Below, piece by piece: positions 1 through 7,249 of a stretch of 14,707 nucleotides of DNA (within the stretch, counting starts at the first letter, position 1; every line of letters begins with the position of its first letter). The notes beneath the pieces were generated by a model. It had not been told where the DNA came from and did no database searches. It worked only from the letters and a program-made list of their open reading frames with translations. The translations under genes were made by a program, and so were the position numbers. This stretch comes from Victivallales bacterium (GTDB taxonomy: Bacteria > Verrucomicrobiota > Lentisphaeria > Oligosphaerales > Lenti-02): positions 1-14,707 of the forward strand of contig JABGQJ010000120.1 of assembly GCA_018648945.1 (NCBI GenBank), written 5' to 3'.

Positions 1-109
1 CAGGGCAGCTGGTTTCGCGTCACTGCGCCGTCCATGCCGTCCAGCGTCCACGCAGTCCATGTGCCAAAGGCAAGCCCATGTCGTCCATGGCCCCGGTCCC
101 CGTTGGGCC

Positions 110-140
110 GGGAAACAGGAAACGCCCGCGGGTGCGGGCG
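110..140 (-). terminator. Intrinsic-terminator-like hairpin after tRNA-Arg
   Basis: A perfect 7-bp GC stem (123-129 with 134-140) closes a 4-nt loop. Read on the minus strand it is followed by a T-rich stretch, TTTCCTGTTTCC (about 111-122). It lies 13 nt past the encoded CCA of the tRNA, which is where a Rho-independent terminator for the tRNA, or for the whole minus-strand unit, would sit. The T-tract is interrupted by C and G, so strength is uncertain. Bases 1-109 hold no gene I can support. Confidence 0.6.
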
Positions 141-152
141 TCTCCCGGAAAG

Positions 153-229
153 TGGTACCCCGGACGCGATTCGAACGCGTGACCTACGGCTTAGGAGGCC
201 GTTGCTCTATCCAGCTGAGCTACCGGGGC
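153..229 (-). tRNA. tRNA-Arg (anticodon CCU), CCA encoded
   Basis: On the minus strand the sequence folds as a full cloverleaf of 77 nt including CCA. The acceptor stem is GCCCCGG with CCGGGGT (first pair G-U), followed by discriminator A and an encoded CCA. The D-arm contains AGCTCAGCTGGATAGAGC. The anticodon stem ACGGC/GCCGT closes loop CTCCTAA, giving anticodon CCU, which reads the arginine codon AGG. The T-arm carries the standard GTTCGAATC loop. It begins 45 nt after the stop of the HEAT-repeat gene on the same strand, so it could be read through from that operon. A promoter-like pair and a terminator hairpin around it suggest it can also be transcribed alone. Confidence 0.97.
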
Positions 230-239
230 ATGACCTGAA

Positions 240-267
240 ACTATCGTCTGGGGGACTCGGAATGCAA
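240..267 (-). promoter_or_regulatory. Candidate promoter for tRNA-Arg
   Basis: On the minus strand a -35-like TTGCAT (262-267) is followed after 16 bp by a -10-like GATAGT (240-245). The predicted start near 233 is only a few bases before the mature tRNA 5' end at 229. The spacing is good but neither box is a full consensus match, and the -35 box sits just past the upstream stop codon. This is an inference from spacing and position only. Confidence 0.35.
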
Positions 268-274
268 GGGGAAG

Positions 275-2092
275 TCAGGGCCTACGCGCCTCGAAGATGC
301 CGAACTGGTAGGACTTCCAGCGGGTGGGGCGGAGGGCGGGGTCGAGAGTGGTGCCCCCGAGGTAGGCACGGGCCTGGCGGGCGACTTCGAGCACTTCGGC
401 GGAGGGCATGAGGCTGCCGTCGGTGGGGAAGTCGCCTTTGGCGTAGACTTTGCCGTGGATCTTCATCACCTGTTCGAACTGAGGGAGGAACCGGGCGTCG
501 TGGCGGCTCATCTGGGCGAGGGCGAAGGTGCAGGAGCCAAGGACGTAGTCGGGTTCGAAGAGCATCTCGCCCATCTCGCCGGGGATCACGGGGACGGTGG
601 CCTGGACAACCAGACGCTTGGCGAGGGCGGGCGAAGGCGGGCGCGTGCGACCGATGGCCCAGGCAGCAGCGGCGTGGTTGGCACCGGACATTTTGTCAGT
701 GTTGACCGTTTTCAGCACCTTCAAGAGGGTGGGGTTGAAGACCTTGCCGTCGGCGATCCAGCCCATGCCGATGATGGCGGCATGGCGCACATCCTCCTCC
801 TTGTCGAAGGCGAGACGCTGGATGGTGGGGTAGGTATTGGGGACAGCGATGGCACCAAGGGCGCGGGCAACATCGGTGCGGACGCCGGTGTCCTTGTGGC
901 TGGCGAGGCGGTTGATGGCGTCGGCGGCGAAATCGGCATCGAAGCAACCCAGGGCGAAGACGGCGGCGGCAATATTGACTGGTCTGGTTTCCCGGGGAAG
1001 GCGCTGGGCGATGGGCTGGGCGAACTGGCGGCTGTTCAGGCGACCAAGCAGGCGGTAGACGTGGTAGCGGGTGTAGGCCCTGCCCTCGGGGAGGCGCTTC
1101 CCTGCGGCTTCATCGACGGGACAGGCGGGATGGATGGCAACCAAGCTGTCCTCCGCCTCCCGACGGACAAGGGTGCGGGGATCGCCAAGGAGCGCGACGA
1201 GGGCGTCGCGAGTGGCGGGTTGGGGGAAGGGGGCGAGGGATTCGGCGGCTTGGCGCCGGACCTCGGGATCGGGGTCGCGAGTCAGCGCCAGGAGAGTCTT
1301 GAGAAATGCCGGATCGGCTTTCTTGCCAAGGGATTGAGCGAGGCTGGCGCGGACACTGGGGTGGGCGTCCTTGGCCAGGCGTGGGACGAGGGATTTCGCA
1401 TCGGCTGGCGCGGCTTCGTCGATGGCATCGGCCAGAGCATGGCGCACCGGAATGGCGGCGGCCAGGGCTTTCCTGGGGATCCTGACGGCGCGTCCGGATG
1501 CCCCGCCAACGCGCAGGGCGGTGGCCAGCGAGGCGGCACTGACGACTGGGTCGGCATGGTCCCAGAGGGGGCGCAGGACGGTCAGACGGAGGCGCGTGCC
1601 CCGCTCCTGCAATGCCTGGGCGGCGGCGAGCCGCAAGCGGGAGGTGGGTTCGTTGGCCGCGAGGTCGGCCAGTCGCTTGGCCGGGAACTTCGGGATGTGG
1701 CCAGCAAGGCGGATTGCCCAGTAGCGGATGTCCGAGTCGCTGTCCTTGAGCCGAGCGTCCAGGGCCTTCATGTCCACGTCCGGCATGGTTGTGCAGAAGC
1801 TGAGCTGTTGGAGGATGGTGCCCACGAGGCGAGCATCCTGCTCCGTGGCAAGGGAGTCCGCGAGGACTTTCCGGGACGCGGGCAGGTCCATCTCGCGCAG
1901 GTGGCGGTAGATGGTGCCGCGCAGGTCGCGGTTCCCATGCTTGAGCCCCTGGCGCTGGCGGGGCACGTCCTGCTCGGCGACGGCAGTGGGGTAGTCGCCG
2001 GGGAAGGTGTCGGTCTCTTCCAACGGCCGCTTCTCCCACAAAGGCAGGAGCATGGGGAAGAGGGTGATGATTTTGATGATGGGGAGCCCCAT
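275..2092 (-). CDS. HEAT-repeat protein with hydrophobic N-terminus
   Basis: This 605-residue protein is rich in two-helix repeats of the HEAT/PBS-lyase type. They run roughly from residue 105 to 450, with recurring cores such as DSDIRYWAIRLAG, DPEVRRQAAESLAPF and EEDVRHAAIIGMG. Such repeats form curved protein-binding scaffolds; no catalytic motif is visible. Residues 4-19 (PIIKIITLFPMLLPLW) are strongly hydrophobic and could be a membrane anchor or docking helix, but there is no clear signal-peptidase site. The start is supported by AAGGAGA at 2100-2106, 7 nt upstream of ATG. It begins 22 nt after the ABC permease gene, so it is probably co-transcribed and may serve the transporter as a scaffold or adaptor. 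That role is inferred from neighbours. The C-terminal 150 residues match no family I recognise. Confidence 0.85.
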   Translation of the reverse strand: MGLPIIKIITLFPMLLPLWEKRPLEETDTFPGDYPTAVAEQDVPRQRQGLKHGNRDLRGTIYRHLREMDLPASRKVLADSLATEQDARLVGTILQQLSFCTTMPDVDMKALDARLKDSDSDIRYWAIRLAGHIPKFPAKRLADLAANEPTSRLRLAAAQALQERGTRLRLTVLRPLWDHADPVVSAASLATALRVGGASGRAVRIPRKALAAAIPVRHALADAIDEAAPADAKSLVPRLAKDAHPSVRASLAQSLGKKADPAFLKTLLALTRDPDPEVRRQAAESLAPFPQPATRDALVALLGDPRTLVRREAEDSLVAIHPACPVDEAAGKRLPEGRAYTRYHVYRLLGRLNSRQFAQPIAQRLPRETRPVNIAAAVFALGCFDADFAADAINRLASHKDTGVRTDVARALGAIAVPNTYPTIQRLAFDKEEDVRHAAIIGMGWIADGKVFNPTLLKVLKTVNTDKMSGANHAAAAWAIGRTRPPSPALAKRLVVQATVPVIPGEMGEMLFEPDYVLGSCTFALAQMSRHDARFLPQFEQVMKIHGKVYAKGDFPTDGSLMPSAEVLEVARQARAYLGGTTLDPALRPTRWKSYQFGIFEARRP

Positions 2093-2114
2093 CGGGCGGT
2101 CTCCTTGCGTCTGC

Positions 2115-3800
2115 TCAGACGCGGTGGTTGAAAATCACATGGACACGTACGGCCGTCAGTGCGACGAGCAGGACGGTGAAGCTGGACAGGTAGACCAAGG
2201 TGTTGATCCATAGCGGCATGCCAAGGATCTTCGGCAGCTGGAAAAGCTCGTTCGAACTGACCTGAAGGGTGGCGACGACGGGGTTGAAGGCGAGGATCAC
2301 GGATTGCAGTTCGGGCGACACACGCGAGCCGAAGAGGAGGACGCTGAGCGTCCCGATGCAGACCACGGCGGCAAAGCCGTAGCTCACGGCGGTGGCGGCC
2401 CCGGTGGAGGTGGTGAGGGTGGAGGCGCAGAGCCCTGCCGCCACGAAGAGCGCGGTGGCCAGGACCAGGATGCCCATGCAGGCGCCGACTCGCCAGTAGG
2501 ATGCCTTGGCTTCGAGGAAGGAGAGGGACAGGAGGACGGGGACACTGCTGACCAGGAAGATCAGCGTGTAGAGGAGCCCGGCCTTGAGTTTGCCGATGAC
2601 GACGGTGCGGACCGAGACGCAGGTCATGCGCAGCATGGTGAGGGTGCCGCTGGTGCGTTCGTCGGTGATGCTGCCCGCGCACACGGCAGGGGCGAAGAAG
2701 GCGACGACGCCGACCTGGAAGATGAGGGCGACGATGCGCACCTGGTCGGGCCGCAGCGCCGTGGCGGAGTTCATCGCGGTCAGCACCAGGAGCCCCATGC
2801 TGATGATGATGCAGGCGGAGAGGGCGCGGGCGATGACTTTGGGCTTGCCGAAGATACGGCTGCGGATCTCGGCCACGTAGATCGGGTTGCGCCAGGAGCC
2901 GATGGGCCGCTTGCGCTTGAGGGGGTCGATCAGATAGAAGGGGAACATGAGCTTGCGCCGGATCGCGGTCTTGAAGTCGGTGTAGTTCTCGTTGGCGACG
3001 GGTTTGTTGCGGCGGAGCGGGCGGAGGACAAAGAGGCAGAAGATGCCGAGGAAGCTGGTGCTTAGAATGGCCATGCCCATGAGATAGAGGCGGTAGACGC
3101 GTTCGGCATTGATGCCGGTGATCGCCAGCTCGTAGTGTTCGCGGTGGTTGAGGGCGAAGAGGACCTCGAAGGGACTGAGGCTGCGGATCATCTGCCAGAG
3201 CGGCCGCAGGATCACCAGCTGGGAGAGGAGCACGGAGGGCAGCCAGGTTGCCCCGGCCATCATGAGAATGCCCACGTAGGTGAGGGCGAGAGCGGTGAAG
3301 CTGCGTTGACAGAGCGCACTCATCGCCAGGCCGAAGAGGCCGTAGGTGAGGGTGGCCAAAAGCACCACGGAATAGGCTTTGAGGAGCAGTGGCACGCTGA
3401 TGCCCCCGGAAAGCGCGCAGATCGCCGGGATGGGGACCGAGGTAATCACCACCAAGAACGTGATCGCCAACGAGGCTAACAGCTTGCCTACCAAGATCTC
3501 GCCAGGGGTGAGCAAGGTCGTGAAGAGCATGTCGAACGAGCGGTTTTCCCGCTCTTGCGTGATCGTGGTCGAGACAAAGCCCGGCACGAGGAGGATCACC
3601 AGGGCCAGATTCAGGTTCAGGAAGACCGTGAAGATCTCGCTGGTGTTGGTCTCGGCGAAGATGCCGGTGCGCGGCCAGAGAATGGCCAGGGTGGTCGCCA
3701 ACGCCAGGATGAGCGTCAGGGTCAGCACCAGCGTTTTCCGGCACCGTGTGTTGGCGCGGAACTCGCGGAGGAAAATGGGATTGGCCCAGAAACGGAACAT
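2115..3800 (-). CDS. Fused tandem ABC-2 type permease
   Basis: This 561-residue polytopic membrane protein would form the channel part of an ABC-2 type transporter. It consists of two related halves (about 1-262 and 300-561) joined by a charged cytoplasmic linker. Each half opens with WxNPI plus a charged helix (NPIFLREFR at 7-15, NPIYVAEIR at 305-313). Each also carries the ABC-2 cytoplasmic motif ending in GK (TQERENRSFDMLF at 81-93 and TDERTSGTLTMLR at 379-391). Both pairs are exactly 298 residues apart, which points to internal duplication. Several hydrophobic segments flank these motifs in each half. ABC-2 permeases normally dimerise, so this one chain could supply both halves. ATG follows the ATPase stop by 1 nt, with GAGGA at 3806-3810 inside the end of the ATPase gene, suggesting translational coupling. 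The substrate cannot be told from sequence. Confidence 0.9.
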   Translation of the reverse strand: MFRFWANPIFLREFRANTRCRKTLVLTLTLILALATTLAILWPRTGIFAETNTSEIFTVFLNLNLALVILLVPGFVSTTITQERENRSFDMLFTTLLTPGEILVGKLLASLAITFLVVITSVPIPAICALSGGISVPLLLKAYSVVLLATLTYGLFGLAMSALCQRSFTALALTYVGILMMAGATWLPSVLLSQLVILRPLWQMIRSLSPFEVLFALNHREHYELAITGINAERVYRLYLMGMAILSTSFLGIFCLFVLRPLRRNKPVANENYTDFKTAIRRKLMFPFYLIDPLKRKRPIGSWRNPIYVAEIRSRIFGKPKVIARALSACIIISMGLLVLTAMNSATALRPDQVRIVALIFQVGVVAFFAPAVCAGSITDERTSGTLTMLRMTCVSVRTVVIGKLKAGLLYTLIFLVSSVPVLLSLSFLEAKASYWRVGACMGILVLATALFVAAGLCASTLTTSTGAATAVSYGFAAVVCIGTLSVLLFGSRVSPELQSVILAFNPVVATLQVSSNELFQLPKILGMPLWINTLVYLSSFTVLLVALTAVRVHVIFNHRV

Positions 3801-3801
3801 A

Positions 3802-4755
3802 TCAGTCCTCGCCGCTCTCGTCGGCTGCCTGTTCGGCGTCGCCGGTCACCGTGAGGAACACCTGCTCCAGGTCGGTCTCGGCTTCCTTGAGGGAGATGAC
3901 GCGCACGCCTTTCCCCACCAAGGCTGCATTGAGGTCGGCGATTTCGCGCCGGGTGCCGGAGAAGACGAGGCGGATCTCGTTGCCGGACGCGATGGCTTCC
4001 TCGACATTGGGGAAGTTCAGGCAGGCCATGACGGCTCGGGGGGTGCTGCCATCGACCACCAGGACGAGGACGAGCTTCTCGCGGAGGGTGTCGGTGATCT
4101 CCGCGACCGTGCCCCGGGCCAGGAGACGGCCGTGCTTGAGGATGCCGACCAGGTCGCAGACGGAGGCAAGCTCGGGCAAGATGTGGCTGGAGAGGAGGAT
4201 GGTCTTGCCGAGGTCGCGCAGCCGGGAGATGGTGTTCCGCATCTCGATGCGCGCCTTGGGGTCCAGGCCGCCTGCCGGTTCGTCAAGGATCAGCACCTCT
4301 GGGTCGTGCAGGAGCGTCTTGGCGAGGCCGATGCGCTGGCGCATGCCGCGGGAGAGGGAGGCGACCTGATAGTCGAGCATGTAGGCGGCATCGGTCAGGC
4401 GCAGGGCCTCGTCGATGCGCTCCTTGCGGTCGCGGGGTTTGATGCGGTAGGCCGCGCAGAAGAAATCGAGGTACTCCCAGACGCTCATCTGCTCGTAGAC
4501 GCCGAAGATGTCGGGCAGGTAGCCGACCAGGCGTTTGATCGTCTGGGTGTTGGCCGGGGTGACCTCGATGTCGTTGATGAAGGCGCGGCCGGAGGTCGGG
4601 CGCACCAGCCCGCAGAGGAGCTTGATCGTGGTCGTCTTGCCCGAGCCATTCGGTCCGATGTAGCCGAAGATCTTGCCCTTTGGCACGTGCAGGTCGAGGT
4701 CGAGGATGCCGCGCCCGCCGCCGTAGTCACGGGTGAGTTTTTCGGTACGGATCAT
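3802..4755 (-). CDS. ABC transporter ATP-binding protein (ABC-2/DrrA-GldA type)
   Basis: This 317-residue cytoplasmic ATPase should energise the adjacent permease. It shows Walker A GPNGSGKTT (34-42), signature LSRGMRQR (134-141), Walker B VLILDEP (154-160), D-loop GGLD (162-165) and switch histidine H191. At the usual Q-loop position the sequence reads GYLPDIFG, with Asp instead of Gln. An acidic residue there is common in the CcmA/DrrA-like branch, which normally serves ABC-2 permeases. About 100 residues after the nucleotide-binding domain form an accessory C-terminal region that ends in an acidic tail (ADESGED). The gene starts 1 nt after the preceding stop; the ribosome site is weak (GAGAGAG). 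DrrA, NatA, CcmA and GldA share this form, so the exact substrate class is open. Confidence 0.95.
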   Translation of the reverse strand: MIRTEKLTRDYGGGRGILDLDLHVPKGKIFGYIGPNGSGKTTTIKLLCGLVRPTSGRAFINDIEVTPANTQTIKRLVGYLPDIFGVYEQMSVWEYLDFFCAAYRIKPRDRKERIDEALRLTDAAYMLDYQVASLSRGMRQRIGLAKTLLHDPEVLILDEPAGGLDPKARIEMRNTISRLRDLGKTILLSSHILPELASVCDLVGILKHGRLLARGTVAEITDTLREKLVLVLVVDGSTPRAVMACLNFPNVEEAIASGNEIRLVFSGTRREIADLNAALVGKGVRVISLKEAETDLEQVFLTVTGDAEQAADESGED

Positions 4756-4756
4756 G

Positions 4757-7246
4757 TCAGAACTCTCTCTGCTCGGGCAGTTGCCCGGTGAGTCTTATCT
4801 GGATACTGCCGAAGCGCCAGGAATTCAGGCGCTCGGCGACGATGGGGTTGCGGACGAGTTGTTTCTGGGTCAGGCGGAGGACAAGCCTGCATTGCCCAGT
4901 GATCGGCGAGAAAAGGGTTGGGGGCAGGGACTGGAACGCGTGGGTGCTGCCGTTGCTGCTGGTGGCCTCGATGGCGCCCAGCCAAGACGCGCTGCTCCCC
5001 CCCAAGGTCTTCGCCTTGCCTGGCTGATGGCCCCGTTGGCCTGAGGGGGCGAGGCGGACCGTGGTGACCAGGTTGCCGCCGGGGTTGCGCGCGTCGATGA
5101 TCGCCTCGACCGAGTCGGGTTGGACGCCGATCATCCAAGCGGGCAACACCACATCGAACTCCAGGAAGAACTCGGGACGGCGCACCGTGCAGAGATCCCG
5201 GTTCGTCAGGTACATGCGGGTGACGTTGCCGCGGGGAACCACCCGGATGCAGGTGGCGGGAATCTCGATCTCGCCAGCCGGCGCGGAGGCGCGCATGGGA
5301 ATGAACTGAATGGCATAGCCTTGCGCAGTGAAGTCCGTCAGATCGAGGGGCAGGGGATCGGTGCCTGGCCGGAAAGGGTGTACGAAGGCGACGGCAGGGG
5401 AGGGGAAGCGCCCGGAACTGACCAGCTCCGACACGCCCGTCAGGAACGGGTCGAGGCGGAGCGCCGCCCGATCGCTGGCAAGCCCCTGAATCTGGCCATC
5501 GCCGAGGCGGAGCGGGCGAATCGCGTTGGGCAGGATGGCAAAGGCGTGGAGTTGGTTGGGCGGGAGCCAATCCGGAAGGTCGGTCGCCGCCACCGTGATG
5601 CTGTCGGTGCCCATCGTCAGGCGGGGGTGGGAAGTGGGCAGGGGAGGGGGGGAAGAGATGGCGGCGATACTCCTGGGCTTGAGCGCCGCCACATTGATCT
5701 TCGGTGTGCTGGAGATCTCGCCGGCGCGGTGCACCAGAACCGGGGCATCGCCGCTCTGCTTCCGTTTGTCCCGGGTCACGGCGGGGAGGCCGCGGATGAG
5801 GGTGTCAGCCGCCTGCCCGACCAGCGTAGGGCGGGCGTCGCTGCGGCTTTGCAGGCTGACGACGGCCTGGCTGGCAGTGCGCGTGCCGCTCGCGGTCGTG
5901 AGGGTGAGGACGGCTGCTCCCCGTCGCGGGCGGTGGCTGTTGGCCCGGTAGGCGCCGATGAACACCAGCCCGGTGGCCAGGAAGCCGAGTGCTGCAGCAG
6001 CGATCCACGCCGTGGCATGGCGGCGGAGGGCATAACCGACGATGAGGAGGATGGTCACCAGGGCAGCATAGCCAAAGAGCAGCGCCGCCACCGGTCGCAC
6101 TCCTGGAATCCGGTGCCCGGTAAGTTGGGCCATGAGCGCGGGAACTCGGGTGTTGTTCTCCCGATAGGAGAGGGAATAGGGGGCCTGCGCCCAAGAGAGG
6201 ATGTGGTTCCAGACTGCCAGGAAGCAGCCACTGTTCCGAGCGATGGCGCCACACGGGTCCACGGCGATCACACCCACGCGACCCAGGCCGATGGACCGCC
6301 AGCGGATGACAGGGAAGTCGCCGTGGGTGAGGGTGCTTACCCCCTCGTCCTTGGGGGTGCTTTCCAGGAACGGAATGCCGTCCGGGGAAGCGAATGGCTT
6401 GCGCTCGCGCTTCGGGCCAAACGCGGTGGCTCCCCAGCCATCCAGTTCGGGCACCACTTCGACGAGACGCACCCGCAGGGGGGTGACTGGGAGAATGTCG
6501 GCGAGGGGAGTGTGGGCGGCGGCGAGAGTACCCGCCGGGCTGATGAAGACCACCGTGCCGCCCCGGTGGACATACTCGATCAGAGCGGCGCAGCGGTCGC
6601 TGCCAAGGTAGCGGAAGTCGGGGGCACCGATGACGACCACGCGGCTGTCGTCGTACCCTGCCCAGTGGGTCGGGGCCTTGGCCGCCGAGATCTTGGTCTG
6701 GGATACGCGCTCCAGCAATTCGGGCGTCCTGCCCAGTTCGCTGACCCCCTCGAAGCTCGGGTTGTCGTCGAGGAAGAACGCCTGGCAGCGACTCAAGGGG
6801 TCGGAGTAGGCGGTAAGGGCCTCGAAGGTGGTCAGCTTCCGGGTGCCTTGGAAGACCTCCATGCGGTACTTCTGGCAGGGCGCCACCGTCACCATCTCCC
6901 GGCCATGGATGAAGCGTTTGCCGGGCACGGTGACCTCGTACTCGAAGATGGCGGTCCCGCCATCCTCAGGCAGCAGGCGGAGCCGGAGGGTGACCGACTT
7001 GGCGTCCGGATTCCGAAGGACGTAGGAGAGTGTGGCCCAGGTGTTCGCCGCGAGGGCACGACTCTTTCCGAAGGATAGGAACACCGACTGCAGCTCAGGC
7101 TTGGCTTGCGCTCCTGGCGTGCAGCAGCAGACGAGAAGCATGGCCAGCGCCGCCAACCAGCCGTTTCCTCGCCGGCTGGGCTGGCGAGGGGGGGCGGCAA
7201 ACCCCCGTCGCACGGCGCCGGGGGAGGATGGCGGGGACCAATGCAT
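4757..7246 (-). CDS. Exported/membrane protein with GATase-like domain, ABC-associated
   Basis: This 829-residue protein has no confident named family. A basic N-region (RRGNGW) and hydrophobic core (LAALAMLLV) end at AQA/KP near residue 48, consistent with a signal peptide or signal anchor. Residues 50-150 look like a beta domain. Residues about 155-350 resemble the glutamine-amidotransferase-like fold found in ABC-associated auxiliary proteins: SRVVVIGAPDFRYL, then ALIEYVHRGGTVVFISP, then GLGRVGVIAVDP. No catalytic Cys-His-Glu triad is evident. Two membrane segments follow (about 385-407 and 411-433), then about 400 residues of Pro-rich and beta-like sequence. The first ATG lies 3 nt after the phosphofructokinase stop with no clear ribosome site, so coupled translation is likely and the start is less certain. 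Placed directly before the ATPase, it may be the auxiliary or sensor subunit, as GldG is in Gld systems; this is inference. Confidence 0.75.
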   Translation of the reverse strand: MHWSPPSSPGAVRRGFAAPPRQPSRRGNGWLAALAMLLVCCCTPGAQAKPELQSVFLSFGKSRALAANTWATLSYVLRNPDAKSVTLRLRLLPEDGGTAIFEYEVTVPGKRFIHGREMVTVAPCQKYRMEVFQGTRKLTTFEALTAYSDPLSRCQAFFLDDNPSFEGVSELGRTPELLERVSQTKISAAKAPTHWAGYDDSRVVVIGAPDFRYLGSDRCAALIEYVHRGGTVVFISPAGTLAAAHTPLADILPVTPLRVRLVEVVPELDGWGATAFGPKRERKPFASPDGIPFLESTPKDEGVSTLTHGDFPVIRWRSIGLGRVGVIAVDPCGAIARNSGCFLAVWNHILSWAQAPYSLSYRENNTRVPALMAQLTGHRIPGVRPVAALLFGYAALVTILLIVGYALRRHATAWIAAAALGFLATGLVFIGAYRANSHRPRRGAAVLTLTTASGTRTASQAVVSLQSRSDARPTLVGQAADTLIRGLPAVTRDKRKQSGDAPVLVHRAGEISSTPKINVAALKPRSIAAISSPPPLPTSHPRLTMGTDSITVAATDLPDWLPPNQLHAFAILPNAIRPLRLGDGQIQGLASDRAALRLDPFLTGVSELVSSGRFPSPAVAFVHPFRPGTDPLPLDLTDFTAQGYAIQFIPMRASAPAGEIEIPATCIRVVPRGNVTRMYLTNRDLCTVRRPEFFLEFDVVLPAWMIGVQPDSVEAIIDARNPGGNLVTTVRLAPSGQRGHQPGKAKTLGGSSASWLGAIEATSSNGSTHAFQSLPPTLFSPITGQCRLVLRLTQKQLVRNPIVAERLNSWRFGSIQIRLTGQLPEQREF

Positions 7247-7249
7247 GGT

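Noticed and set aside
455..2131. Long plus-strand open frame (558 codons) opposite the HEAT gene
   Set aside because: Its translation is Gly/Glu/Asp/Ala-biased low-complexity sequence with no domain. It mirrors the GC-rich codons of the minus-strand HEAT gene, which has a ribosome site and real repeats.
1768..3744. Minus-strand open frame of 658 codons overlapping the permease and HEAT genes
   Set aside because: It is Arg/Pro/His-rich and lacks membrane segments or motifs, whereas the overlapping permease frame carries conserved ABC-2 features.
5120..7078. Plus-strand open frame of 652 codons opposite the 829-aa gene
   Set aside because: Antisense shadow with GC-driven composition and no ribosome site or domain.
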